Assembly: GCA_947579605.1 (NCBI GenBank)
Contig: OX388319.1
Coordinates: forward strand, 19,047,447-19,111,446
From: Athripsodes cinereus
Lineage: Eukaryota; Arthropoda; Insecta; Trichoptera; Leptoceridae
DNA: 64,000 nucleotides
Direction of reading: 5' to 3'
Shown: one piece after another, positions 19,315 to 30,389 of the stretch
Layout: every line of letters starts with the position of its first letter
Position numbering within the stretch: position 1 is the first letter of the stretch
Notes under the pieces: generated by a model
The model's database searches: none
What the model was told of the DNA's origin: nothing
What the model saw: only the letters and a program-made list of their open reading frames with translations
Made by a program: the position numbers and the translations under genes

Positions 19315-20145
19315 ATTATACCTATTGTTTTATAATAGGTATCTCATTGGTATTTCTGCCACAACACAGCCCTATGGCTAGTGTGGAAGATATTTTTTTA
19401 TGATTGTGTTAAGTATGTTCAACGGTGTTATTATGAAAATGTAAGGACGATATTATTTGAATAAAGATTATTATTATCATAAAAACAACCACAAAAATAC
19501 AACCTTATAATCCAAAAAAATATATATACCTACTATATTTTGCAAAACACCTCACAATAAAACTTCGAACACCATATAAAGATTGAAGAGGCTGGATTCT
19601 GTCCAATTGTCTTCTCAGTAAAAGCATCGAAGACCAATATATTCTCACACTTGCGAGTAATATTTTTTACTCTAGATACAAACTCTTGTTAAAAGAAACG
19701 GAAATTCTTATATCCGTATAATGAGTATAATATGAAGAAAACCAAAAAAATTATATAACTATTATTGGACGTATAAAATATTTATATTTTGTTAGATTTA
19801 AAATAAATATTTCTTTGAAAAAAATCATAAACCGTAGAGTTATGGATTCCTTAATTAAAAGTATAGGTAAAAAGTTTCTGTTTCATTGTTTGAATGTTAA
19901 TAATTTCGAGATGAATGAAGGTCACAAAACTCAAAGACGCGAAAGGTCTTTGTAATATAAACGGATTAATTTAATACAACGAATTCGCATTATTTAGTGA
20001 GAAATGTTAGTTTCCTTATCCTGTAACTTTGTACATAGAAGGCACATAGATCTCTCCCAAGATTGTATCTATCATATTACTACAACATTATGTAACACTT
20101 GTATAGATATACGGTGGAGAATAGAATAAATGATTTAATGTGAGA
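19315..20145. other. A/T-rich, nothing recognised
   Basis: Possibly 3' UTR sequence of the LINE J end that follows at 20.2 kb. No coding motif. Confidence 0.4.
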
Positions 20146-20149
20146 TTGG

Positions 20150-20250
20150 AGTAAGTTTTGAAGGTGTATAAAAATTGTCATAGAATGATTTAACATTGTA
20201 AAAGGCGAAAGCCGTTTATTATATGAATAAATAAATAAATAAATAAATAT
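20150..20250 (+). mobile_element. LINE J 3' terminus
   Basis: ACATTGTAAAAGGC, GAAA, GCCGTTTATT, then (AATA)n at 20225-20248. The hairpin stem is the same as in the minus-strand copies, here with a GAAA loop. Confidence 0.55.
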
Positions 20251-20444
20251 TTTAGTCTGCTCGTATATATTATGTTTATACGTACTTCATTGATATCGTA
20301 GTCAAAGAAGAATGTTTTTATTCTGTACATAGTAATGGTTTGAATGTTTTAGTCTAAAAACACTATAAATGTTTTATAAATTGAGAGATATGTTACAGTT
20401 TGTATGACTTCATGTCATCAGAATTGTATTAGATTTAAATATAC

Positions 20445-20705
20445 ATATATACCATCACGCTGCTTCCCTCGCGGGGTAGGCAGAGAGGATCGAGCGCCAC
20501 TTCCTTCAAGCCTTGCATACATTCATCTTTCGCTTCCGTCACTGTCATACAATTCCTCATGCATGTTCTCTTGTTCAATGTCCTCAACATGTAGCCGTCC
20601 TGGAGGATTTGCTTTAGATGAACTTGCCATTTGATCCTCGGCCGTCCACGTCTCCTTGCACCATTCCTCTCAGCCAAATATATATTCTTGGTCATTCTGT
20701 CATCA
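20445..20705 (-). mobile_element. LINE A' 3' end
   Basis: The minus frame has MTKNIYLAERNGARRRGRPR, IKWQVHLKQILQDG, LNKRTCMRNCMTVTEAKDE, then a frame that leaves the conserved KDR..WRS.LSAYP end. Just after, CCCCGCGAGGGAAGCAGCGTG matches the other A' ends. No clear target duplication. Confidence 0.75.
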
Positions 20706-21084
20706 CTTATTATTTCTCAAAATGGAATATATTTTACTCAAAAATGTTGAATAAATATCCAAATGAAAATAACATTCATCTCATCTTTATTTGTAAAAAA
20801 ATAGTATATCATGATTTCCATAATTTTTATTTGAATAGTACCTATACACATTTTTATCCATAGAAAAATAGATAACCATGCAAAATTATGTCACCAATGT
20901 TATGTATCTTAATATCGTGGTAGATTTTTCATTAATAATATTTGAGCATCATTGTATTGGCAATTTCAAGATAATTTAACCCCATTTTTTACGTTTCTCA
21001 GGGAACAACTTATCTATACATACAATGTGTGAGTTTTTTTTTAGTTACTTTTATTTTTATTTGTCTTGTCTGTTGTGTCTTGAT

Positions 21085-21205
21085 GTCTTGTCTTGATTTT
21101 ATATTGGCACGAAGAGGACAGTTTGCATGTTTCTTACATGCAGCTGATCTGCTGGCTACCCCACTTGTGGGATATGCCGTGATGGTATAGTATAGTATAG
21201 TATAT
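21085..21205 (+). mobile_element. SINE S1, 5'-truncated, (TATAG)n tail
   Basis: Starts within the CTTGATTTTATATTGGCACG block and is almost identical to the 3.3 and 17.2 kb copies, ending GGTATAGTATAGTATAGTAT. The tail unit is the same as that of LINE A at 5.05 kb. Confidence 0.8.
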
Positions 21206-21209
21206 TTTT

Positions 21210-22790
21210 ATTTCTTGAGCAATGTCGAGTAAAACACACCAGCCATAGCTATACATACAAAGTCTTCGAATGTTTGTGAAGTATAAGGTATTGTTAATAA
21301 TACATAATAATATATTAAGTACGTAGTTGTAAGATAATATAAATTGTAATGGGTAATAATATCTACCAATACTATTACAAATAATATATAACCGATATAT
21401 TATTATAGGGCTGATTGTATTGGTGTAATAGTTACAAATTACAGTAATTTACATCATCCCAAAGGGTGTATAATAAGCTAATTGGGATTCAGAATATTGG
21501 ATCTTATAAACTGTTTTCGAAACTATACTACAAACATTCATGCATAGGTGTGTATAATAAAATGAACCGTGATTTTCTCATCTTGTGAGTTTAGTTGTAC
21601 AAATGTTATACAAGTATGTCAAAGATCTATTAGTGATATACATATCTAGTTTTAAATTAAACTAGAGTTTACAATCACGAAAAAGCTATTACAAGTACAT
21701 AGGGATTCTACACATGTTGAATTATATAATTTATCCATGTATAATTATGTAAGGAGTCTTTTATTATTCCTGTTTCATTATTTCAAAGGCGAATGAATGA
21801 ATGAATGAATATAACAAAAGTATTCTTATAAATATTAAATGATCCGAATATATGAATAAGCAAGAACTAAGAATGCTATTTGAGACGTTAGAACAACGCA
21901 ATGAATAGATATTTTTTTTATTATTTATCATTATTATATATCTAATATTCTCGAATTTATGTATCAACAATTATTATTGCGAAATAAATGACCGAATTTA
22001 TTTAAGGCCAACCTTAATAATGAACGAAAAACTTCGAAGCTAAATAAAATAAACAATTGTAACACAAACAAAAGAATGTTAGTCGAAAAACTTTAGCGAC
22101 GTAATGATATCGTGGGCTCAATACTAGAACTTGACATCTCAAAATTTGTGGTATTGAGTTAAATGTTACCGATGCCTTAAATGTTTAAGTCATTTAGTAA
22201 CAATTATGAGGTGAGAAACTTCCTTGTACTACAAGTAAAGTGTTTCAATAATATAATATAACATATTAATTATTACGATTCTGAGTTTGATGTTATGATT
22301 TATCCATCATCTTTTGATTTTGAGATGCCTAGTTATAGTATTGAGCCTACGATATTAAAATGACAATTTGTTATTTATTGAAAGAAAAAACTTGTTTTGC
22401 GGGTCAACCATTTTTCATGTTTCATTATTAAATATATATATTCAAATGAATTTGTGATTATTTTCCTTGGAAAAGGCCAAACTTTGCAGGGCGCATTGTT
22501 AAAGAACTTGATAAAAAAAACGTTGTATTTTTCGCAATCAACTACTGTAGTTTACTTTGATTATTTATCAAAACCCCTAAAAAACATAATTATAAACAAA
22601 CATTAGTACCTATATCTTCTTTCTCTGTTTTTAATTTCATAGAAACCCATTGTTCCTAGCTTCATTCATGTTTTCATGACTATAACCTCTCAATTACATT
22701 GTATATTGTTCTAAACAATACGCATACATACATCTGCTGTTGTCAGTTTCTTTAGGGGAAACCCCTTCCATTGCTTCTGATTATCCTAGC
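21210..22790. other. A/T-rich, nothing recognised
   Basis: Open frames of 60-69 codons here have no motif. A (TGAA)n run lies near 21791-21810. Confidence 0.5.
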
Positions 22791-22794
22791 TGTA

Positions 22795-22870
22795 GCTACT
22801 ACTACTACTATACCATCACGGCATATCTCACAAGTGGGGTAGCCAGCAGATCAGCTGCATGTAAGTAGCT
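22795..22870 (-). mobile_element. SINE S1, 3' end only
   Basis: CTACTACTACTATACCATCA, CGGCATATCTCAC, AAGTGGGGTAGCCAGCAGAT and CAGCTGCATGTAAG: S1 in reverse with a (TAG)n tail. Confidence 0.75.
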
Positions 22871-22874
22871 GTAG

Positions 22875-24070
22875 CCTAATCTTTTCAAATGCGAGGTACA
22901 TATATAAATAAAAAATCTTTATTTATTATAATCACAAATGGGCTAACAAGCAAATAAAGAACGTCAGGTTCACGTCTCTGTAGCAAAAAAATATTTTATT
23001 TTATGTAGCTCTACGTAAATATTTAAAAGGTCAAATATTATATATAATATTATTCAGAGTATAATAAAGTAGAGTCACTGTAGTAAACACAGGTCAAATG
23101 TCAAGAGAAGTGATCACTTAAAAGGAATTATGCGTCAATCAGTCCAGTTGATTAATGAGCAATCCTTTATTCTCGTAACTGTTGCAATCAAATCTCCAAC
23201 AGACAATATTGTTGTATAGGTAATTTGTCAAGATACAATCTCTCTTCAGTAGGAAACTTATAATTTCCTTATAAATTTTGTATTGAAAATAGGTACCTAC
23301 TTCATCTTTCGACTTTTCATATTTCATATCCTGCAGAGTTAGTTGTTATCGTAATATTGCTAAGTTTCTACTAAATATGTAGAAAACACTAAGTTTTGAT
23401 ATATATCGATAGATGATTATGTTTGATCATATATTGGTGTAATTTTTTTTTTTATATTATTGGTTAAATTTTTATAAACAAGTATTTCCCGATGATTCCA
23501 TGTAATAACATTTAACTGTTATCTATAACCATAAGTGAAGGTAACCCTGTTTCAATAATGTAAGAGTAATATAATAATTGTGTTTACAAAATAACAAAAT
23601 TCTTTCTCTAATGAAAAACTATAAACATTTATTATGTTGTTAAGTTAATTCAATTAGTGAATGAAACTATGCGTTTTCTCAAACTCATTATTATTATAGA
23701 TAAAATGTAATTACTCGATAAATTAATGATTATCAAGGGTGCAGTAGTTTTCGTTAGACACGATATAGACGCATTACCAAATCCATTACAGATAATACAA
23801 TAGCAAAATATTGACTTGATAATAATATGATATACCTACCAAATAATTGATTTTTGAGAATGTCTTTTTGCCTATAAATTTTTACAAAATGCCAAGTTAA
23901 ATTGAAAAATATAACAATATATATACTTTCGTGTCATTTATATGTAATTTATTAGTCATTGAAGGCCGACATTTTATTCATATTTAGGCGCATAAATTCG
24001 TTTTGGTCAGTAACGCTTCTAGAAAACTTTTTATTGTCATAGAACTTTAGATAGCATGCAACAAAACCAA
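22875..24070. other. A/T-rich, nothing recognised
   Basis: No repeat or gene signature that I can support. Confidence 0.5.
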
Positions 24071-24075
24071 AATAT

Positions 24076-24250
24076 TATACTATACTAAACCCTAACGCCG
24101 TGTCTCAAGTGGGGTAGGCAGAGAGAAAGGAACGCCAAATAGATCTATCCTTACATATTTCCTTCGTTTTCTCCACATTCATACATTTTCTCATGCACGC
24201 ACGTCGGTTCCTCTTATTCAACACACGGCCGTCCTTGATAAAATTGTTAA
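24076..24250 (-). mobile_element. LINE A 3' end
   Basis: The minus frame reads FIKDGRVLNKRNRRACMRKC, MNVEKTKEICKDRSIWRSF and LSAYPT. The end is ACACGGCGTTAGGGTTTAGT. It abuts the tail of LINE B on its right, in the same orientation. Confidence 0.75.
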
Positions 24251-24271
24251 AATTAGTCATTGTAATCACAT

Positions 24272-24510
24272 GCATCATCATCATCATCTCCCCCTCAACG
24301 CTCCTCTCGGGAGCACAGGGCAGAAACCAGCCTCTTCCATTCAGAGCGTCTCTGCGCCAATTGCGTCACCTCTTTCCACGACATTCCCCGCGCTCTGATA
24401 TCGTTGTCATAGGAACGGTGTATTGTGAAAGAGGGACGCCCGGGCTGACGAAACCCCTGCGGACGGAAGAACAGTGCTCTTTTTGGCCAACTATCATTTG
24501 CATAATACGC
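24272..24510 (-). mobile_element. LINE B 3' end
   Basis: Plus-strand CATCATCATCATC tail, CCCTCAACGCTCCTCTCGGG and the full C-terminal block in reverse, extending to the GGCCAACTATCATT region. Very close to the 46.7 kb copy. Confidence 0.8.
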
Positions 24511-24514
24511 ATGA

Positions 24515-25600
24515 AAACGGGTCGTCTTTTCGCTTTATATTGGTTTCTAAGTCTTAAGTATTACAAATCTTCTTCCGCATAACATAGTTAATCTCTTATG
24601 GAGTCCCCTGTACGTTTTTCTCGTCCTCTAACATTTTCCATACTATAATCCAAGATGTCTGCCTATCATTGTCTCATTATTATATTATAAGGTTTTATGT
24701 ATCTTTTGTTATCAAAACTATTGTTGAATATAACTGTTGTAATGACATACATATCAGAGCTAGTGGGACAACATAATACCAAAGCAAATACTGCTTACCC
24801 ATTTTTTTATCTTTGAATGACATGAGAACAAGGAACCACACGTAAATGAAAAAATTAATTCAGAAGTCATGAATTTTCGATAATTTTGGATGTTAATATA
24901 ATTGTTTCCATACTCAAAATAACAACTATAGGAGCGATAGGAAGTGAGAACATTTTATCGTTTTGATTACTTTTTATCTCGTAATCTTCATTTTTATTTC
25001 ATGCATAATTCCTTCCTTATCGGAAATGTTTATCGTCAATTCGAACATTCGGTTCGCTTATTTTGTTTTCAGCAGTTTTTTTCAACACTTTTGTAACAAT
25101 AACGATTTCATAATACCTTCCGGCTGAAACAAATTTCTAATTCGAGTTTAAAAAAACTGTTTCCATGAATGTGAAAATAGCATCCGTTTTTACTTTCCAC
25201 ATTATAGTATAATGTTGAATAACAAAGTATTAACTTGTTCATATTTCCTTGTATTGGTGAGTAGGTACCTATCTTTTAGAAATATTAACTAGTGCATTTA
25301 TACACAAGTTCGTTTAAATAATAAAATAGGTACATATATGTAGGTGTAAAACTAATTCAACGGCAATATTATTTATTATTCACGTAAAATAATAATGTCG
25401 TTAAAATGAATATATTTATCACTTCTTTTCGGAAACACAGTATAGAAACAATTGTCCTCCGCGCACAACGATTTTGCACATATAGATTGGATAATCAAAT
25501 CGTTGCCTTATTAATTTTTTTTTATTTATTTCATTTAGAAAACAGTTTTTAAAAGAAAAGTCACAATAAAATCTACCTTACTGGGCATGAGCCCGTACCA
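24515..25600. other. A/T-rich, nothing recognised
   Basis: No coding or repeat signature. Confidence 0.5.
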
Positions 25601-25604
25601 AGGT

Positions 25605-25700
25605 AGACTGATGATGATGATGATTTTGGATGATTTTATTTTATTTATGACGCCATTTTACAGTCTCTTGACCGTCGACTGAGCCAGTTTTCACCTTACA
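25605..25700 (-). mobile_element. CR1/L2-like LINE 3' terminus
   Basis: (GATGAT)n next to TTTTGGATGATTTTATTTT and GACGCCATTTTACAGTCTCT. The same terminus is attached to coding sequence at 27.2-27.4 kb. Confidence 0.55.
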
Positions 25701-25704
25701 TTGT

Positions 25705-26038
25705 CTCAGCGCTCATTTTTTTTACTTCAGTTTCTAAGGTTATTTTCCTTACTTTACTTAATCATAACATAACACACACGGTTCAAGGTTAGGTTCCAAG
25801 GTTACGTAACAAGGTTCCATCATAGATTTATGAAACTTTAATTACATTTAAAATACTCTGTTAAAGAAAAGCAATGAAAGGGCATATATTCACTCAATAC
25901 CTTTTTTTTAAATAAAAATGGCGTATACAGTAATGAAATATCTGTTGATTTTATTCAGACTGTCAAGTTTTCTGTGTTATAGAAACTACAAAAATAATTT
26001 AGTATTTTTAATTATATTATTATGTAAAGCCAGTTTTG
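25705..26038. other. A/T-rich, nothing recognised
   Basis: No signature seen. Confidence 0.4.
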
Positions 26039-26040
26039 AT

Positions 26041-26475
26041 ACATACTTCTAAAACTTGGGTACAAACAAAAGCCCTAAAAAGATCCATTGCAGCATTTGA
26101 GAGAAGGATCCTCAGAACAATCTACGGTCCTGTGAGAGTTCATAACGGCTGGCGTCGTCGATACAACAAAGAACTTAAGACATGTACGGAGAGCCCGATG
26201 TGATCAGCTCCATCAAGGAGGGGCATTTAAGATAGGCTAGTCACATAATCAGAATGGATTACGACAACCCTGTAAAACGCCTCACACTCCTCACACGACA
26301 AGGACGTAGAAGACCAAGAAAGCCCAAACTGATGGATGGGCTCTGTCAGCGACGATGCATCCACACTGCAAATCACAAACTGGAAGACAAAAACTAAGGA
26401 CAGAAGAAGGTGGAAGAGAGTACTGGATTCAGCCAAGGCCCACCCAGGGCTGTCGAGCTCATTATAATGATGATA
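26041..26475 (+). mobile_element. RTE-type LINE, 3' end, many breaks
   Basis: Pieces in order across frames: KTWVQTKALKRSIAAFERRI, LRTIYGPVRVHNGWRRRYN, then (after breaks) RPRKPKLMDGLC-like sequence, DDASTLQITNWKTKTKDRRR and WKRVLDSAKAHPGL and a stop. The ALxxFERRxLRxIYGP and W..VLD.AKAHPGL blocks are typical of RTE-clade C-termini. The tail is ATAATGATGATAAT. At least three stops or frameshifts. Confidence 0.8.
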
Positions 26476-26484
26476 ATATTATTA

Positions 26485-27190
26485 TGTGCTTCCTTCATTG
26501 AGTTTTCTACTTGAGTTTTTTTCTGAAAGGAAACATGAAAGATCAAACTGATAATGGTTACAATACATACAATATATTGACATGATTATTCACCGTTTTC
26601 CACTTTGGAATTCACCATATGCGGCTCTTGCCAGCTTCATGGATTTACAATCCGCCTCCATCACGCTATCCTATATAACACAACATTCATTCAATTACGC
26701 GCTTCAGCTATTCAGCATGTCAGATTTTATTACTTATGCTTGTTTGAAAGTATCCGAGGTGTGAAATGCACAAACGCTATATAGTTCTGTATATGATATC
26801 ATTGATTTTACTGCACTCTTTTTTATAACATTTCTATAATTGCTTATCATTCAAAGTTCACGTAAAGAGTTACACATAACAATTTTTCGCAATTGTATTT
26901 TTGTATCTGACATTTATTATGAAAATTTAATTTTCTTTTCGTTTCATATTTAATTATCTCATTCATATCACATTTTCCTATGTTTAAAAAAAACTTAACA
27001 GCAATGGTTTAAAAGGAAAAAATAATGGAAAATTAACTTACCTTTTCTTTTTACATTTCAAATAATATAACCTTATTACAAATCAGCATTTTGAATACTT
27101 TTTTCATATTATTATTTTTTTATTTATTTATTATTCGGGCTAAAATTTGCAACTTGAATTGAGGATTCCAAAAGTATTTGTATATTAAAG
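26485..27190. other. A/T-rich, nothing recognised
   Basis: A 60-codon frame at 26582-26764 has no motif. Confidence 0.5.
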
Positions 27191-27194
27191 TCGA

Positions 27195-27438
27195 TATTTT
27201 TGATGACGATGATGATGATGATGATTTTGGATGATTTTATTTTTTTGACGCCGTTTAACAGTCCCTAGACTTTAATTTGCTTCTGAAGTTGGTGACAATC
27301 TGACTATCTCTCAATGGCACCGGTAGGCGATTCCACATAACCGGTACAACAACACCAAAGGCCCTCTCATAGAAGTTAGTTCTTGGTGAAAGTTCATGTT
27401 ACATAAATTATTATAAATGAAACACTTATTAAGTGCTT
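27195..27438 (-). mobile_element. CR1/L2-like LINE C-terminus
   Basis: The minus frame reads SPRTNFYERAFGVVVPVMWN, RLPVPLRDSQIVTNFRSKLK, SRDC and a stop. The tail is (ATC)n on the plus strand. RAF.V..P.MWN.LP is the conserved end block of this LINE group. The end differs from that at 3.8 and 53.3 kb, so at least two related families are present. Confidence 0.75.
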
Positions 27439-27439
27439 C

Positions 27440-27577
27440 CACTGTGACTTTAATCACTGAATTTGAGATGTAGAATGTCTTTTTTTCGATCACCTACTTT
27501 TTACAGGACACTCGAAAACTTACGGAAAAGAGTGAAAGACTAATTCTTTGCCGGGTGCTCCACGGCTAAGAGTGAAA
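27440..27577 (-). mobile_element. SINE S1, 5' half only
   Basis: The reverse complement reads CGTGGAGCACCCGGCAAAGA, CTTTCACTCTTTTCCGTAAG, TTTTCGAGTGTCCTGTAAAA and ATTCAGTGATTA. This is the mirror case of most S1 copies: the 3' half is gone and the CR1-like fragment begins instead. Confidence 0.65.
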
Positions 27578-27929
27578 ATCATAACGATGTTTTTATTTTA
27601 TATACCTATATTAAAATAATATTACTAAACATAATTTAATATGTAGGTATACCGAGAAAAACGCTACTTTGTTCCAAAGGTTTTTTTTTTATTTACTTCT
27701 TACTCATTGCTATGCAGTGTGGTAGATGGTGTTTTGAACTTTTCATTATAATAATTCACATACTTGTATTTTAAAGTACCTACTTATAAGCTAATAAATC
27801 TTAGTGTTCGTTCATTTATAAGTATATTTCTATGTTCTCAATAGACACCATAAATATACAAGAAAGAAGAATATTACACTCTATCCGAGAAAGGTCCCAT
27901 ATTTTGGGCAGATTGTAGGCTAAAAATAT

Positions 27930-28035
27930 TATAAACTACTACTATACCATCACGACATAACATCCTAAGAGTGGGGTAGCCAGTGCATGCTACATGCATG
28001 CAAGCTATCCTTTCCGTGCCGATGGATGACAACCT
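27930..28035 (-). mobile_element. SINE S1 3' fragment
   Basis: CTACTACTATACCATCACGA, AGTGGGGTAGCCAG, GCATGCAAGC and CCGTGCCGAT in reverse S1 order. Confidence 0.65.
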
Positions 28036-28224
28036 AAAATCTAAACTATAGTGCAAAAATAAACTACTCATATTTTCATTAGATTTATAAATATCTATAT
28101 TTATTTATATTTATAAATGTCTATAAAAAAAAAAAATTGTATCACTTTGTAGATTTCCCCCTTTTTATATTTCTTTGTGAAATACTGATGTCATCTGTAA
28201 GTGTTTTTTTTGTTCCATGAAACA

Positions 28225-28445
28225 CTTGGCATACAACTGTTCTCCCAATCTTTTCCGTAAGTTTTCAAGTAGGTATCCTGCAAAAGGAAGGTGGTCGAAA
28301 AAAAAAACATTTGAGAATTAAAGATGAGGTTTACCTCTTATTTTGAATGTTGTAATTTTGTGTTGGCATGGAAATAACGGCTTGCATGTTTATTACATGC
28401 AGCTAGTCTGCTGCCCCTCTATTTTCAGGATATCATGTAGAAGTT
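28225..28445 (+). mobile_element. SINE S1, near full length, diverged
   Basis: TCTTTTCCGTAAGTTTTCAA, GTATCCTGCAAAAGG, GATGAGGTTTACC, TTGGCATGG, TGCATGTTTATTACATGCAG and CAGGATATCATG keep the whole S1 order. The terminal hairpin is mutated. Confidence 0.65.
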
Positions 28446-28449
28446 GTTA

Positions 28450-28880
28450 ATTTGTTAATTTGATGTTTATTTCCTAAGCGAAACTGAAAATTTTCTCTAG
28501 TTATAAAAATAACATTATGATAGTAGAGCTATTCATGATGGCAACTTTCATTAAAAGCTCCGTAGTGTAAACTGCTCTCTTAATTTGATGGAGTTCGTGT
28601 GATTGCTTGCGGCATAAGATGCTCCTTAGTTTTGTTATTCAACACTAACAACCAGCAGAGTATTTTATTGTTGATGATTATATATGTGTCTACATATTAT
28701 ATGTTTTTATAACTTTATATCTTATATGAAAAGACAGATGCGGGTGCTAATTTAACACTAATTAGTGTACATTTTGTGTCATCATATACATAATTTAACA
28801 CTAAATAATTTCATACTTTTCTTCCAGCAACGTAACTATTTCAATTGAATCACGACGCTTCATGAGATTTTCTATTATAG
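28450..28880. other. A/T-rich, nothing recognised
   Basis: No signature seen. Confidence 0.4.
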
Positions 28881-28884
28881 CATA

Positions 28885-29100
28885 TCTATATTAGTCTATC
28901 TCTACATAGCTCTTTCGCTTCTTCCACATTTATGCAATATTTCATACATGCACGCCTATTTCTATTGAAAATTTGGTTCAAGTGCTCCAGCCACGTAGGT
29001 ATTTTTCGTGCGTATTTCCTCACGCCTCATCATATAGATATATACTCTCTATTCATCATCTTTCCTTCATCCATTCGCTCCACATGTCCTTGCATAAAAT
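28885..29100 (-). mobile_element. LINE A-type 3' fragment
   Basis: Minus strand QGHVERMDEGKMMNREYI, then WLEHLNQIF and RNRRACMKYCINVEEAKELC followed by RDRL. It is a diverged member of the A group and abuts the LINE C tail at 29.11 kb. Confidence 0.65.
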
Positions 29101-29111
29101 ATTGTATATGT

Positions 29112-29362
29112 ATCATCATCTCCGTCGATCTATCAATCCAGGGGATCTTAACCATCATGCATTGTTCTGTAGACCAGATATTTCCACCTTGAGCGATACT
29201 CCGCCATGTGCAAGGCCCCGTGTAGTGAACTCTGTGTGGCCTCTTTGATTTGGTCACTCCATCTTGCTGGTACTCGGCCCCTTCCATGCCTCCCTTCTAC
29301 AGCCCAGTTATAATTTCTTTTTCATGGTTTTCAAGCTCTCTTCTTACAATGTGCCCAAAATA
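29112..29362 (-). mobile_element. LINE C 3' end
   Basis: The minus strand across two frames reads YFGHIVRRELENHEKEIITG, RWSDQIKEA-like sequence, then LHGALHMAEYRSRWKYLVYR, TMHDG and a stop. The tail is GACGGAGATGATGAT. The same block occurs at 45.18-45.35 kb in the plus direction. C-terminus of a non-LTR ORF, clade not resolved. Confidence 0.7.
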
Positions 29363-29439
29363 TGTATATTATATCAAATAATAGTAGTAAATAGTTAGGT
29401 ACAGATAAAAAGTTTTAGATTAAACCATGAATTAAAAAT

Positions 29440-29500
29440 TATAATTCACACTGATCGAGTTAGTTCTAAACTAAGGAACGAATCTTATATCTCAACTAAT
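29440..29500 (-). mobile_element. SINE T 3' fragment
   Basis: TAATTCACACTGATCGAGTT, AGTTCTAAACTAAG and GAATCTTATATC line up with the 3' part of SINE T at 17.0 kb (minus) and 43.45 kb (plus). Confidence 0.5.
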
Positions 29501-29504
29501 CTTT

Positions 29505-29998
29505 GATTAGCATGATCGCCTCAAGAAGCAAAATAAGCTTTGAGTTCTTTCACAAAGGGATCCTACCATTTTATTAACTCAAAGAAATATCTCTAACTAA
29601 CTGAAATGACTTTTGCAATCAATGCACTTCCTTCAAAGAACATTTTTCACGCTTGTTGCAGTCGAGGAGTGTTAAGTACAGCAATCATTATTACATAATA
29701 TTATAAATTTGGCGTCGACTATTACAACACACAGCATGATAGATGCATCGCAGTCATGTCCATTTCCTTAAACGTTAGTTTTTCATACTTAAAAATACAT
29801 CAAGCTTTCTAATCACTATAAAGTTTAAAACGTTTGATGTTATACATTAAATTTAATACTTTTCCACGACCTCAATAATAATTGTACTTCATAACTCACA
29901 TCAGCTTATATAATATGAGAAATAATTTATATTCTAATCAATATAATGTAAAGTATCGTAATAACGTTATATAATGAATCGTGGTATTAAAAATATAC
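29505..29998. other. A/T-rich, nothing recognised
   Basis: No signature seen. Confidence 0.4.
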
Positions 29999-29999
29999 C

Positions 30000-30085
30000 A
30001 ATACGGCATAATGTCTCACAGGTGAATTTATCAGTTAACTAACTACATGATAAATATGTAAGTCATTCTCTCCGTGACAATAAAA
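30000..30085 (-). mobile_element. SINE S1, decayed 3' fragment
   Basis: ATACGGCATAATGTCTCACA, CATGATAAATATGTAAG and CTCCGTGACAATA keep reverse S1 order with many changes. Confidence 0.45.
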
Positions 30086-30164
30086 ATGAAGATATTAATT
30101 TTCTAAATTCGTGATGTTTTACGGATACTTGCGTCTTAAACGACGATCAAAAATTTAGGAAAAT

Positions 30165-30387
30165 ATTTTGAATGTTTTTTAAATATTCTACAATGCACAT
30201 CCGTTACTTGATTTTTTAAAATCGCGATCGATTTCGGTAAACCTTTACCATTGACGAGCGAGAATATACTGTACTGACTAATTAGTCAGTATATTCTCGC
30301 TCGTCAATGGTTTACCGAAATCGATTGCGATTTTAAAAAATCAAGTAACGGATGTGCATTGTAGAATATTTAAAAAACATTCAAAAT
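30165..30387. mobile_element. foldback of two family g arms with hammerhead-like motif
   Basis: Left arm 30165-30275 and right arm 30276-30387 are inverted copies with few substitutions. Two small length differences put 6 extra bases near 30245 and TACTG at the centre. Read outward each arm has TCGC, TCGTCAAT, a GG(T)...ACC hairpin, GAA, ATCGAT, then C (left) or T (right) and GCGA. TCGC and GCGA pair as stem I. In the left arm the hairpin is GGTAAA-GG-TTTACC, six perfect pairs. Single-arm relatives lie at 5.9 and 12.8 kb. Confidence 0.7.
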
Positions 30388-30389
30388 GT

